Both the position numbers and the translations under genes were made by a program. Shown here piece after piece: positions 1 through 8,938 of a stretch of DNA of 64,000 bases (position 1 is its first letter; every line of letters begins with the position of its first letter). The notes beneath the pieces are model-generated. The model did not search any database. It was not told the DNA's origin and worked only from the letters and a program-made list of their open reading frames with translations. Source of the stretch: Unio delphinus (taxonomy: Eukaryota; Mollusca; Bivalvia; Unionida; Unionidae); contig JAQISU010000115.1 of assembly GCA_029339505.1 (NCBI GenBank), positions 10,677,001 through 10,741,000 of the forward strand, given 5' to 3'.

Positions 1-438
1 GTCACATTTACTAGTGATTTGTCATGAAACCTTCAAATTCAAGAATTATGCACCAAAGCAAATCACAGCTTAGGCCTATTTTGATGTAATTTCTAATCTT
101 GCTCATAAATACAAAAGAATTTTTAAGGGTTTAGTTAAACCTATTTTAAAATTTCCTTGCAGTTTGGAATCCCATTTCTGGGTCCAAAAGTGAGCAGTCA
201 AGTTTGTTACATTCAATTATGACTACACCCCTGGAAGTATACTCATTACTGACCAAGTTCTTTTTAAAACTATTATTACAATACAGATTGGAAAATATTA
301 TTATACCAAGGTTTATTAAACAAAGCAAAAATATTCAGCTACAATTTAATTAATTAAGCACAAAGAACCACTATATATTTTCTGATACCATAAACAAGAA
401 TTGAGTTACAAATTCAGATTTTCCTCCAAAACAAACAA
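1..438. other. Left host flank of the Polinton
   Basis: AT-rich sequence outside the left terminal inverted repeat. I see no convincing gene. A short minus-strand open frame at 146-328 has no domain and atypical composition. The last bases (434-440, AACAAAG) recur just outside the right terminus (15789-15795), which fits a 6-7 bp target-site duplication. Confidence 0.6.
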
Positions 439-684
439 AGCAGAGAGAGTGAACAGACCACCCTTTTCAGACAAAAAATTGATTGAATCCTTAAAACGGA
501 AAATTGAGCCTTCCTACGAAATCTCATATTTTAACCAAAAAAAAAAAATAAAGTCTCCATTTATCAAACGGAGACTTTACGATTTTTCAATCAATTTTGG
601 TCGCAACGATGTGGTCATCACCCTCTCTGCTGCTACAAGTTAACAAAAATAATAAATGATTTCAACCGAATATTTGATCGAGTC
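439..684 (+). repeat. Left terminal inverted repeat of the Polinton
   Basis: Matches the reverse complement of 15543-15788. The outer edge reads AGCAGAGAGAGTGAAC. The TIR is itself an imperfect foldback: its terminal motif (AGCAG...GAGGGTGA) recurs inverted near 615-636, a segment around 478-497 recurs inverted near 580-600, and the centre (about 550-579) is a hairpin with arms AAAGTCTCC/GGAGACTTT. The inner end (660-684) is an orphan copy of the last codons of the packaging ATPase gene located in the right TIR. Confidence 0.93.
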
Positions 685-718
685 TTTAGGACTTTACAAA
701 CAAACTAATCGCTAACAC

Positions 719-2014
719 CTAATCTTGTAGATCAATTAAATTATTTGACTGGTCGGTGAGTCGGAAATTAATTCTCGTTAACGAATTATTATGGCATCGC
801 ATATAGACAGGATTAATTGGGTTTTCAATAATTAGGAATCCTGGAGGAGCTGTTGGTGCAAATGAATAAAGAATATATCCCTGCTGAGCTTGATTTGATT
901 GCTCTAGATTAATTTGATAGCTCCCTTCAATTGCATCACATGTTAAATTGAGCGTAATCACCGTTGAAATATTCACATTATGCGGGGCAATATGCCTACC
1001 GCCACCATCTGGATCATTATTATGCCTGAGGAGGACAGTTGAATCTGGTTTTTGTAGCGCCTTGAAATCGGTTCTTACAATTCTTGCTAGTTCATCAGCG
1101 TTGTATTTGGGAAACTTGAAATTACGCAGATTGTCTTCTGTGATATTGTAATCGGTTAGGAATCGTTGTTTACTGTCGCTGTTGTCATTAATTATTGTTT
1201 GAATAATTAGTTCATAGATATATTCCATGTCAGATATAAGTTGATTTATTATTTCAACGTGTTTTTGCGATTTTGTTTTCCGTAGTTGTTCTAGTTGTGT
1301 TTCATATAATTGTTTAATTTCATTAAAATAGCCACGGACGTCAGTTAGCGTAAATGAAATAGTAACAGAGGAGTCGGCTGTTCTTTTAATGATAAAATCC
1401 CATTGCAATGTGTCTTTGTTGGTAAATATAAATCTATCGGCGATTTTTCCTTTTCTTATATCATATAAATTATCTCGATAACTGGGATTGATTTCATGAT
1501 ATGATTGTACGTCCGTGGTTAAGTCGGTGGCGGATTTTTCCGGTGGTTTTTCAGGCCATCCTAACACTGGTCTTAACGAGCTGTTATAGATATCTACAAT
1601 GTATCCCTCTGTGCTTATTTCGATCGACGACGAGAGCGTCGATTGATGAAGATTAATAGCTATTTTTGATTCTTTTCCAGTGATTGATTTTATTCTACGC
1701 TGAATTTCAGCATTGATTTGCTTAATTTGGTACGACCCAGGTGGTAACGAAACAGTTTCCCACTCTGGAGTACCATCGGGTTTATTCTTATACGAGAACA
1801 CCAGTGCGTTATTGGGTTGCTGACCGCCAAATGCAACCGATCTGATATTAGGCCAGCTATGATATATTCGTAATTTTGCCAGCGCGATCTCACGCACTGG
1901 AATCGGAGAAGGGAAATTCACACTAAATTGTGGGCTCGTTGATGTTATTGATATCATGCTTGTTCGTATCAGAGTGGTATTCTCCGCGATTCGTTGAAGC
2001 AGTTCGAGTGACAT
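719..2014 (-). CDS. Polinton minor capsid (penton-like) candidate
   Basis: Intact frame of 431 residues from the ATG at 2014; a slightly longer start at 2035 is possible. The start at 2014 is preferred because a TTGAAGAC box lies at 2029-2038, the same arrangement seen upstream of its neighbours. The motif LPPGSYQIKQIN (around residue 90) resembles a segment common in proteins encoded beside Polinton capsid genes. The rest looks beta-rich with a charged helical stretch in the middle (about residues 230-300). No transmembrane segment is apparent. It overlaps the 3' end of the next upstream gene by about 90 nt. Assignment as single-jelly-roll minor capsid rests on position and this motif; a fibre or other virion protein is possible. 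Confidence 0.55.
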   Translation of the reverse strand: MSLELLQRIAENTTLIRTSMISITSTSPQFSVNFPSPIPVREIALAKLRIYHSWPNIRSVAFGGQQPNNALVFSYKNKPDGTPEWETVSLPPGSYQIKQINAEIQRRIKSITGKESKIAINLHQSTLSSSIEISTEGYIVDIYNSSLRPVLGWPEKPPEKSATDLTTDVQSYHEINPSYRDNLYDIRKGKIADRFIFTNKDTLQWDFIIKRTADSSVTISFTLTDVRGYFNEIKQLYETQLEQLRKTKSQKHVEIINQLISDMEYIYELIIQTIINDNSDSKQRFLTDYNITEDNLRNFKFPKYNADELARIVRTDFKALQKPDSTVLLRHNNDPDGGGRHIAPHNVNISTVITLNLTCDAIEGSYQINLEQSNQAQQGYILYSFAPTAPPGFLIIENPINPVYMRCHNNSLTRINFRLTDQSNNLIDLQD

Positions 2015-2522
2015 TATTGTTAACGCTGTCTTCAATTTCCAATTTCAACATCGCGGAGTTATACAACTGGGTCATCGTGGAAAATTCAACATCGGATATG
2101 AACGAATTATCTATCAACAGCGAGATCAACTCGGATAATTTCGAGTACGCGTCAAATACCACCCTGTACCGAGCTGTATAATCGGCGAGTTTTTTCTGAG
2201 AACACGATGATAACTTTTTAGTTATCGTGGTGGCGACTGCCGCAATTGTTGTTGCCGCGGAGATAGCGATTGGAACTGCAATTGGAGCCATCATTGTCAC
2301 CGTCGACAAAATAACCCCGGCACTGGCCATCACACCGGACACCGAGTACACAGTGATGTCGATGATTGCTACGCTGCGTCGGTATTTTTTCATTTTTTCA
2401 CGATAACGCTCAGAAAGTGATTTCAAGTTCGCGGAAAACTCTTTCACGGTATCATATCGATATCGATGCGATTGTGATACCTCTGGGACTATTATCGGTT
2501 CAATTGATTTCATCGATGTCAT
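1923..2522 (-). CDS. Polinton two-TM hypothetical protein
   Basis: 199 residues, intact. A basic N-terminal region (KEFSANLKSLSERYREKMKKYRRS) is followed by two hydrophobic helices (about residues 54-70 and 75-98, rich in Ala, Val, Ile). A helical segment with SDVEFSTMTQLYNSAM follows, then an Asn/Thr-rich tail. This order (basic helix, two membrane helices, SDxEF segment) matches a hypothetical protein often found in animal Polintons next to capsid genes. Function is unknown; membrane interaction during assembly or exit is an inference. A TTGAAAAC box stands at 2545-2553, upstream of the ATG at 2522. Confidence 0.65.
   Translation of the reverse strand: MTSMKSIEPIIVPEVSQSHRYRYDTVKEFSANLKSLSERYREKMKKYRRSVAIIDITVYSVSGVMASAGVILSTVTMMAPIAVPIAISAATTIAAVATTITKKLSSCSQKKLADYTARYRVVFDAYSKLSELISLLIDNSFISDVEFSTMTQLYNSAMLKLEIEDSVNNNVTRTASTNRGEYHSDTNKHDINNINEPTI
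2029..2038 (-). promoter_or_regulatory. TTGAAG box upstream of the penton-like gene
   Basis: Minus strand AAATTGAAGACAGC, about 15 nt from the ATG at 2014. It lies inside the coding end of the neighbouring gene, which makes chance less likely. Confidence 0.4.
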
Positions 2523-2544
2523 TGTTATTTTAAACCCGCTAGTG

Positions 2545-2553
2545 TTTTCAATT
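2545..2553 (-). promoter_or_regulatory. TTGAAAAC box upstream of the two-TM gene
   Basis: Minus strand AATTGAAAACACTAG, about 23 nt from the ATG at 2522. One of eight similar boxes in front of leftward virion-type genes. Confidence 0.5.
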
Positions 2554-2586
2554 ATTCGCCATCGTTAAGGGGAATTGCTAGTAGCT

Positions 2587-4000
2587 TCAGCCGGAAAAAT
2601 CATCTAAAAATTCTAAACACCAAGTTATTTTTGATCTAATGGTGGAGCTATCAACCGCGACGACATTAAAGTCTTGTCTGCGACCCTTCATAATTAACGT
2701 CGCGGTGCCACCAGAGTAGGTTTTACCGTCCGCGATCATATTAAATTGATCGATAGAGATCCATGTTAGCCTGTAGATACCATCGACCCATGTTGGCCTG
2801 TAGTTATCGGCCCTCATTTCGACACTCCAGAGAATGGGGGACAATGTAATATAAACGTCTTTTATCCAATCCATGGTTCCATGATCGACCGTATACACGA
2901 TATTTTTAACGCCTATGTCTGGATGCGGAATCTTTACCTTTTCAGATTTTCCTTTTAGTTTAAGAAGATCGTCGTAAATATCGAGATAATTTACCGTGAT
3001 TCTGGTAGGATCTATTACCTTCCTTGGCTCTCTGTTAGAAAAGAATGAAGCCAGAAGGTCTCTGGTTTTAAGCTGTGCTTGGTCTTTAAGATACAGGTCG
3101 ATGTGATAAAATTTTGTCGTGAGATTTTGGGGGCCATAATTCCCAAAGAACGTATTAACAATTTTGCTGGTGAGTTTTTGTTCTTCAATAGCTTTTTTAA
3201 CTTCAGCGAGGGTTGGGCCTGTCAAAGATGTGGTTTCAGAAACAGGTGTTCTCCCTAAAAATTTATCCACGATGGTATTAAGTGTTGTTTGTCTCACCAT
3301 AAACATATTAATATCTTTGAGAGTCATCGTAGATGTAGCGGGGACACCAAAGAAACTATTAGCGACGTAGGCATTGTGAGTATGCTTGCCGATAAACTCG
3401 CTAATTTCAGCGAGAGTCATACCTGCCACAAGCGGGGTTCCAAAAAACTTACCAACGACGTCGTTAGTGGGTTTTTGTACCTTTTCAAGATTTTCTAGTA
3501 GTTTAGAAATATCATTGTAAATATCGAGATAATTTGCCTTGATTTCATTTTCATTCATCATCCTTCCCGCATTCTTGTTAAAAAAGAATAAAGATAGAAA
3601 GTTTTTAATTTCAGCGAGAGTCATGCCAACCACAAGCGGGGTTCCAAAGAATTTATGTACGACATTTTTGCGAAAACTATTATAACCTGGTATATGATCA
3701 TCCAGCTCACGGCCGTGGGCGTCAATCGCGTCGGTGATCGTAGACACAAGTTCGCCTGGTTTAAGTTGTCCATCGTTGGAATACAGCGCAATAGAGTTTT
3801 CAGCGGCATCGCACTGCCGTTTTAAAATGTCATCCAATGATACATCACTGCTTTTCAATTTACCCTGGCGATCTTGAAATACAACTATTTCGTTCGGGTC
3901 AACACTTACTAAATTTAATGTCTCAGCGATTTCATCTTCAATTATTTTTTTTACATCCTCGATAGAACCCGCAGATGTTTTCTTCGGTGGGTTCCGACAT
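2587..4000 (-). CDS. Repeat-containing Polinton protein (FFGTPL/TLAEI repeats)
   Basis: The main open frame, 2587-3858 and open upstream to about 3985, gives 423 residues from its first Met. A likelier start is the ATG at 4000, joined through a frame break near 3976-3985. Residues about 60-270 hold at least five degenerate units with the pattern [IV]V..FFG.P....MTLAEI..F, spaced about 35-70 residues. A larger unit (FF-N...NYLDIY-D...L-K-EKV) occurs twice, near residues 93-135 and 270-310. The C-terminal 110 residues (ITLSPILWSVEMRADNYRPT onward) form a separate, probably beta-rich domain. I do not recognise the family. Modular repeats plus a distinct C-terminal domain, next to the penton-like gene, suggest an exposed virion protein such as a spike or fibre. 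That is inference. The upstream box is TTGAAAATAC at 4050-4058. Confidence 0.6.
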
Positions 4001-4049
4001 TGACAGAGATTGTCCCCAAATATTAATCCTTATTATAAAGACTCTTGTA

Positions 4050-4058
4050 TTTTCAATT
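4050..4058 (-). promoter_or_regulatory. TTGAAAAT box upstream of the repeat-protein gene
   Basis: Minus strand AAATTGAAAATACAAGAG, about 50 nt from the ATG at 4000; also abuts the protease stop. Confidence 0.45.
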
Positions 4059-4505
4059 TATTGATTCTCTAAATTACCTTGTAATTTCCCACTCGTGTAT
4101 TTATTTACAACCAGATGAGGTGGTTTCCACGGATATCCAAAGGATTTTAATGAAATCTCCGCGAGGACATTTAATACTTCACGGCCGCATATCGGTGAAT
4201 CATTTATTTGTTGTGTTGGCAGCGTGGAATAAAAAATCGGAAACTCTTTGAGTTTCGTCGAAGAATTTATATACCGCATAAACTCGCTTGGCGGAGCTAA
4301 CCCATATGAATCGAAATAGACAATCCCACGTGGATCAATCGCGTATGCAACCCAGTGAGTTCCCGATCCGTTACCGTTATCAAGATTGATGATACCGGTT
4401 TCAACACTGTTTGATTTTCTCGGTAATTGATCTCTCATAAAAACCCCTCTGAAGTTTTTTTATCGCTAGTTTTTTAGCAGCATCAATTAAATCAAAATTT
4501 GACAT
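4058..4505 (-). pseudogene. PRO: Adenain-like cysteine protease, frame-broken near the N-terminus
   Basis: Polinton maturation protease of the adenovirus/Ulp1 class, which processes capsid proteins. The C-terminal 126 residues are intact (from the Met at 4438). The catalytic set is visible: His in GTHWVAYAID, Asp in VYFDSYG, Gln in LPTQQINDS and Cys in SPICGREVL. The expected start is the ATG at 4505, just downstream of a TTGAAAG box. About 15 codons later a T7 run on the plus strand (4456-4462) shifts the frame relative to the catalytic part. If the shift is real, translation could start at the internal Met and lose only the N-terminal segment. Confidence 0.85.
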
Positions 4506-4518
4506 AGGGAGAATTGGG

Positions 4519-4527
4519 CTTTCAACT
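4519..4527 (-). promoter_or_regulatory. TTGAAAG box upstream of the protease gene
   Basis: Minus strand AGTTGAAAGCCC, about 14 nt from the ATG at 4505; overlaps the end of the pX-like gene. Confidence 0.45.
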
Positions 4528-4993
4528 AATAAACCGTTCCTGGTATTCTTCTTAGACCCTTTCCGCTGTACCATGAATACGGGGTTATTGGTAGGTACAA
4601 CCCCTTTCCCTTTTTTTTATATCCTTTCCCAGTTGCCATTTTCAACGCCATCCCTGCCGCGGTCCCAACGGCTCCCAACGCCGTCGCTTTCGCCACCGCT
4701 GGAGCAGCCGCTGCAATCAATGCTGGTATTGCAGCTAACAATGGAAATATACCACCTGATTTTATCATGTTGGCGACTGCAGCCTTTGAAAATACAATTT
4801 GAACCCCTCGCTTATTTTTCAGCGCATCATTGAAATGTTTTATTTGACGATCCGTCAGTGATATTTTATGTGCACCGCCGGACATCTGCGCTGGTTTTAA
4901 CGTTATTGTTCTTCCACATTCTTTAGCGGATTTTGATCGCAATTTCTTGACTTGACCATCAGTCAGCTTGACACTAACAACACTATATGTCAT
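4526..4993 (-). CDS. Polinton pX/core-like protein with two LTxxQ modules
   Basis: 156 residues from the ATG at 4993. An upstream Met (5053) is less likely because the TTGAAAGC box (5017-5024) would then lie inside the gene. Two similar modules appear (LTDGQVKKL...TITLKP and LTDRQIKHF...VQIVFSKAAV). A strongly hydrophobic Ala/Pro-rich segment follows (GGIFPLLAAIPALIAAAAP), and then a Gly/Lys-rich tail with GKGLYLPITPYS. This order is typical of a small protein conserved in animal Polintons and adintovirus-like elements, likened to adenovirus minor core or membrane-active peptides. Likely virion-internal; the membrane role is inferred. Confidence 0.7.
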   Translation of the reverse strand: MTYSVVSVKLTDGQVKKLRSKSAKECGRTITLKPAQMSGGAHKISLTDRQIKHFNDALKNKRGVQIVFSKAAVANMIKSGGIFPLLAAIPALIAAAAPAVAKATALGAVGTAAGMALKMATGKGYKKKGKGLYLPITPYSWYSGKGLRRIPGTVY

Positions 4994-5016
4994 TTTATTG
5001 TAAAACACATTTATGC

Positions 5017-5024
5017 TTTCAATT
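5017..5024 (-). promoter_or_regulatory. TTGAAAGC box upstream of the pX-like gene
   Basis: Minus strand CAATTGAAAGCATAAATG, about 24 nt from the ATG at 4993. It supports that start over the longer frame. Confidence 0.45.
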
Positions 5025-5146
5025 GATTTAATTGGAAACTTTTCAAGTTTCATTTACATATTTTCCACTGGTGCATCAACGATTCTCATTCGTCCGCCAG
5101 CCCCTTCTAACAACATTGATTTGTCGCTGAGAATTACAGCAACCGC

Positions 5147-6456
5147 TCAATAATTAGCAATAGCGCCACGAAGGACATTGGCTCTGAAGTGTATATCAAC
5201 GACGGATTGCCTTGTTAAATCAAGATGTTCCAGCGAAAAGTAGTAGATCGGATAAAAGTTCTTAAAATCATATTGCGATATTTGCAAACCAGTATCAACA
5301 TTTTGATCACGGCCCATAAATGACAGCATATGATGGTACACGCGCGCAATATGGTTTTGACCGAAATTAAGTTGTATGTCTTCGGATGGTTCCTGCTGGC
5401 CATTTATTCTCAACGAGACCTCAGTAACTCCTAATTGATCAAATATCATATGACTGTGCAATTGTGATTCCACTCTTGTCATATCCTGCAACGCGATAAA
5501 TATATGACGTGGATCTGCAACGCCTTGTTGTGATGCCAAGTTCCATGTAAATGTACCATTGATATTTGATTGCTTAACATCTGTTGTTGTTGTTAGCCAA
5601 CTTAGCAATGATTTGCCACCCGTTTCCATAAATGAAAGTAGCCGCTCTTCCGTGGTAATTGATGGGGTCATTACTGGCATCCACAAGACCAATTTAGTTA
5701 AAATCACTTTACCAGCGTCAGCATCTGGATTTGCAGGATCCGCTGAAATTCTCCAGATTGCATCATTGTCACTACCCTTTCGCACGAGTACTACTGTATG
5801 CTTCGCTCCATAAATAACTTTTCGTACATTTCTACAGAATCCAAATATATGATGCAACGGAATCGCACATGAAAACGATCTACGCTGTCCTGCCAACATT
5901 GCTATTCGTGTTGCAGCTCCTAGATTGTACTGGGGATCAGTATTTATAATCATATCCTCGATAGCAGCAGGGGCGGGAGGACCAGCACGATCATTTGGTC
6001 GTCGTACAATAAGTGCATCAGTGTTTTTATTATCTTTTGCAAACATCATAGACGGACCTGCTGATCTTGTATAATCGTCAGAATATCTTGCTAACCCAAT
6101 TATTGTTGTAGCCACATCAACATCACGTTCTATAGACTCAATCTCCTTTCCGTCAATGAGATATCTCGCGGATTCAAATAGCGCCATGATACCATTATTG
6201 ACTAGGCAGACTTTGGTGCCATCTGGATACGGTGCGGGTACAGCAGGAGTATCAGTAAGTCGTACAAGTTCTCCTTCTACTTCGATAAACGCTTCAGCGG
6301 GTAGAAATTGTTGGTATCATGGACTTGAAGTTCAATTCGCGATCGAATATCTGCTTGTATTGCATGATAGGAATAAAATTGATAATCGCGGACGGAATCA
6401 TCTTTGCGTACTTGGGCTTCCATATCTAACGCGGGATCAGCTGTTCGTTTAAACAT
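5147..6456 (-). pseudogene. MCP: Major capsid protein (double jelly-roll), one frameshift
   Basis: Polinton major capsid protein (formerly PY). The C-terminal frame is open from about 6310 down to the stop at 5147 and holds family-typical features. These are a SFSCAIPLHHIFGFC-type strand around the middle, VSLRINGQQEP, and a C-terminal DFKNFYPIYYFSLEHLDL...VDIHFRA segment. The N-terminal start is the ATG at 6456, and its frame runs into a stop near 6296. A one-base shift between about 6296 and 6315 therefore separates the first 50 or so residues from the rest. Total length if continuous would be about 430-440 residues, near the short end for the family. The box TTGAAAATACTAG is at 6475-6483. 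Confidence 0.85.
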
Positions 6457-6474
6457 TATATTAACATACTAGTA

Positions 6475-6483
6475 TTTTCAATT
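6475..6483 (-). promoter_or_regulatory. TTGAAAATACTAG box upstream of the capsid gene
   Basis: Minus strand CAATTGAAAATACTAGTATG, about 19 nt from the ATG at 6456. Fullest form of the motif. Confidence 0.5.
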
Positions 6484-6499
6484 GTGAAATTCTTTGTAA

Positions 6500-6904
6500 T
6501 CATCGTCGTTTTTGTTTTCGTTTCAAACCACTTCCTGCTATCATGTTTGCGATATCATCTTGGTTACTGTTCGCCAACGACGCTAATTTTTCTTCCACAG
6601 CATCACTGTTGTAGATGGCAGTACAACTAGTTGCTTTTTTCGTCTTCGCACCAATGATGCTATTTTATCTTTTGCGGCAGAAAATGCTTTTCCGGCAAGA
6701 TTTCCAACAGCGCTGATTCCCTTATCACGAATAATATCAATGGCTTTCATTGATAATTGTTTAGCTAATTTTTGGGGCCATTCTTGTAAATAGCCCCGCA
6801 ATGGTATTGCCAAAACCATCTCCGTAATATGCTCTATAAACAGGCAATCGTGAGTTCACCACGTAGACGCTTACGGGTTTATCATGGTTGTAGTGTATGA
6901 TCAT
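6500..6904 (-). pseudogene. Small basic Polinton protein with two homopolymer breaks
   Basis: Starts at the ATG at 6904, downstream of a TTGAAAAACTACTAG box. The N-terminal part has a Gly-rich segment (YGDGFGNTIAG), the middle an amphipathic/Ala-rich helix (AVGNLAGKAFSAAKDKIASL), and the end a Lys/Arg-rich tail (GSGLKRKQKRR) reaching a TGA at 6500-6502. The three parts lie in different frames, broken at T5 (6769-6773) and T6 (about 6629-6634) on the plus strand. The layout (Gly-rich N-terminus, helix, basic end, directly upstream of the capsid gene) matches a small protein conserved in Polintons. Function not established. Confidence 0.55.
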
Positions 6905-6924
6905 CTTGTTATAAAACTAGTAGT

Positions 6925-6933
6925 TTTTCAATT
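6925..6933 (-). promoter_or_regulatory. TTGAAAAACTACTAG box upstream of the small basic gene
   Basis: Minus strand TAATTGAAAAACTACTAG, about 21 nt from the ATG at 6904. Confidence 0.5.
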
Positions 6934-6938
6934 AGTGA

Positions 6939-8000
6939 TCAATCGCTAAAATCGATAGGATTTTCATCATAACCATGGGCATCTTTGTGATTTTCAACTA
7001 ATTCAGCAATGAGTTCTCGATATACATCAATGCCCATGATACCGCCGGCAAATAATCGTCTACAGATATCAGCTGCTTCATTAATTATCTCGACGGAGTT
7101 GTTTCCGGCTCGCTTTCCACCAATGAGAACTTCCAACCGTGATATATCACTGAGGATGTTACCAGGACATGTCACGGTTGCGTTGAAATCCTTTGGATTT
7201 TTAATCGAATATCCTTTTCCGCTTGTTTTCTCAGTTGTACCAGTTGCGCCCTGACTATCATCAAGTAATTGCTTTTGTCGGCCTAGACTTTGTTTTTCTC
7301 GTTCTTGTTGTTTTTGTATACCATAACTATCAACTCCTACTTTAAAAGATCTATACTCAATTGTATCCTTTTTCAAATTACCAGTAATCCCCTTATTCGT
7401 TTTATACAACCAATTAACCCATTCATCTCGGCTTATTCTACTGTTTTTATACTCGTCTTTTAAAAAGTCCTTTCTAGAATGAAAGCTTTGGGCGGCGAAA
7501 TCACCAAAAATCTTATAATCTTCGATTTTTATTAATTGAGGTCGTTTGATTTCCTTTATAGCTCCTTCGGTGAGTTTGTCTATAAAGGAAATACCTCTTG
7601 GGGTGACATCAACAGGTTGTGGTTCAGGCGCAGAATCATCAATATCAGCTAATCGTTCATACTCGTGTTGGGTTTTTATATCACTGGATAGCTGTTGTAT
7701 CCCTGCGCGCGTTTGTTTGGTCTCTGCTGCTATCTTTTCAAGCGTATGAAGCATCGGTGCCTTCTTTGCTCGTTCTTTTTCAGGAATATCTCCGTATATC
7801 GCTGCTTCAGTTAACTTTTTCACATCTTTGGTTGCACTTGTTATCGGAGTAAACAGTTGTTCACTTGACACAGAAAAGTCAGTCTGCGCTTGTTGTCGTT
7901 GTTGAAGTTTCTCGCGAAGTCTGTCTCGAACCGGTATAAACTTTTTAATTGCTGCTAGCCGCTCTCGGGCTAATCTAGTTGTAAGCGATTCACCTACCAT
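6939..8000 (-). CDS. Polinton 353-residue protein with AGNNS-type C-terminal domain
   Basis: Intact, highly charged and mostly helical. The N-terminal 130 residues include Gln-rich coiled-coil-like sequence. The last 70 residues (RLEVLIGGKRAGNNSVEIIN...GGIMGIDVYRELIAEL) match a short C-terminal domain frequent in otherwise divergent Polinton proteins, where L-GN-S-E-I-L-Y-L positions recur. No catalytic motif is visible. It heads the leftward virion-gene block, with the box TTTGAAAACT at 8020-8026. A scaffold or virion-internal role is possible but unproven. Confidence 0.6.
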   Translation of the reverse strand: MVGESLTTRLARERLAAIKKFIPVRDRLREKLQQRQQAQTDFSVSSEQLFTPITSATKDVKKLTEAAIYGDIPEKERAKKAPMLHTLEKIAAETKQTRAGIQQLSSDIKTQHEYERLADIDDSAPEPQPVDVTPRGISFIDKLTEGAIKEIKRPQLIKIEDYKIFGDFAAQSFHSRKDFLKDEYKNSRISRDEWVNWLYKTNKGITGNLKKDTIEYRSFKVGVDSYGIQKQQEREKQSLGRQKQLLDDSQGATGTTEKTSGKGYSIKNPKDFNATVTCPGNILSDISRLEVLIGGKRAGNNSVEIINEAADICRRLFAGGIMGIDVYRELIAELVENHKDAHGYDENPIDFSD

Positions 8001-8018
8001 ATAGTGTTTGTGAACTGA

Positions 8019-8035
8019 GTTTTCAAATGTGAAAC
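8019..8035. promoter_or_regulatory. Divergent promoter candidate with TTTCA-N4-TGAAA inverted repeat
   Basis: Between divergent starts at 8000 (minus) and 8066 (plus) the sequence TTTCAAATGTGAAA presents the TGAAA core on both strands. It lies about 20 nt from the minus start and about 35 nt from the plus start. It may serve both directions; this is inferred from position only. Confidence 0.35.
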
Positions 8036-8065
8036 TATCACAATTAAAAGCTGAGTTATTAAATA

Positions 8066-8344
8066 ATGTACCATCAAGCTAACGTATCCATCTCTGACAG
8101 GGTTAAACTGTACGACGCTATCCGCGAGTGTTTCAGAAATAACATCGCTGGGGGTTTCAGAATTGTAATATCTGAGAACGGCGATGAACGATTTTTGTTA
8201 CTGACGCGGCAACAACAACAACTACGTGAAAATGGAGGCGTCGCGGTGATTACTTGCTACCACAACCAGATCATCCAGTACGCACATAACTGCATGAGCA
8301 AGCCCAAATTGCTGAGTATCCTTTCAGGAGAAAATCCTATGTGA
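8066..8344 (+). CDS. Small hypothetical protein, possible LTxxQ-module relative
   Basis: 92 residues, intact. The sequence GGFRIVISENGDERFLLLTR followed by QQQQLRENGGVAVIT has the same order of elements as the modules of the protein at 4526-4993: a helix, a basic strand, then an LT-x2-Q helix followed by a Gly-Val strand. Relationship is weak and by eye. It is transcribed divergently from the 353-residue gene and convergently with the gene at 8426-8782. No other family recognised. Confidence 0.45.
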   Translation: MYHQANVSISDRVKLYDAIRECFRNNIAGGFRIVISENGDERFLLLTRQQQQLRENGGVAVITCYHNQIIQYAHNCMSKPKLLSILSGENPM

Positions 8345-8425
8345 GTACAAAAAACGCTAAAAAAAATAATTTTTTTTTACTGAAAATTACTGAAGGCCTA
8401 TTTTTTTATAGTAACGCTCACGTGG

Positions 8426-8782
8426 TTAGTATACTGGTTTTTCCTCGTTTAATATTTTCCTAATATCACGAACCTTAGAACTAATTTCAGCTCGTTTTTG
8501 ATACTCTTGGCCGAGCTTTTGACGTATTGCTTCAACGGTGCTAAATAGCGTTATAAATACATCAATATCGTTACCGTACAAACAGGCATAGATGGACTTT
8601 TGAATTCCTTTCACGAGTCTGTACATCTTAGGTACAACATAACGACCCTTACTAGACTGATAATCAATTTCTTCATATTCCGAGGCAATCCTGTCACAGT
8701 CGAGATCTTTAGATAATATTATCCCTCGATTCTTTAAATTTGAAATTTCAGCAATTATAGCATTTACATCTTTGATATCCAT
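8426..8782 (-). CDS. Hypothetical Polinton protein, 118 residues
   Basis: Intact, helical, charged protein with no domain I recognise. Its upstream region (8783-8825) is very AT-rich with TATA-like stretches and lacks the TTGAAA box of the virion genes. Convergent with the plus-strand gene ending at 8344; the gap (8345-8425) is A/T runs that could carry overlapping 3' end signals. Nothing identifiable lies in 8783-8938. Confidence 0.5.
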   Translation of the reverse strand: MDIKDVNAIIAEISNLKNRGIILSKDLDCDRIASEYEEIDYQSSKGRYVVPKMYRLVKGIQKSIYACLYGNDIDVFITLFSTVEAIRQKLGQEYQKRAEISSKVRDIRKILNEEKPVY

Positions 8783-8938
8783 ATTTTTATAAAAATATAA
8801 ATATAATACATTTTATCTTTAATTTAAAAAAAATGATAAAACACTCCTTAACGGTCATAATACAAGGGACTTAGTGAGTAGAGTGTTATGAGAGGCAAGC
8901 GGACTTATCCATAAAGAATTTATCCCCCTTGAATTGTT

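Noticed and set aside
401..643. Open frame through the left TIR, matching one at 15584-15829 in the right TIR
   Set aside because: Both frames are the same inverted repeat; the sequence is a foldback with hairpins and shows no domain, so a protein is unlikely.
7009..7254. Plus-strand ORFs opposite the Polinton virion genes (7009-7254, 7546-7749, 4573-4833, 5559-5813)
   Set aside because: Antisense shadows of intact or recognisable minus-strand genes.
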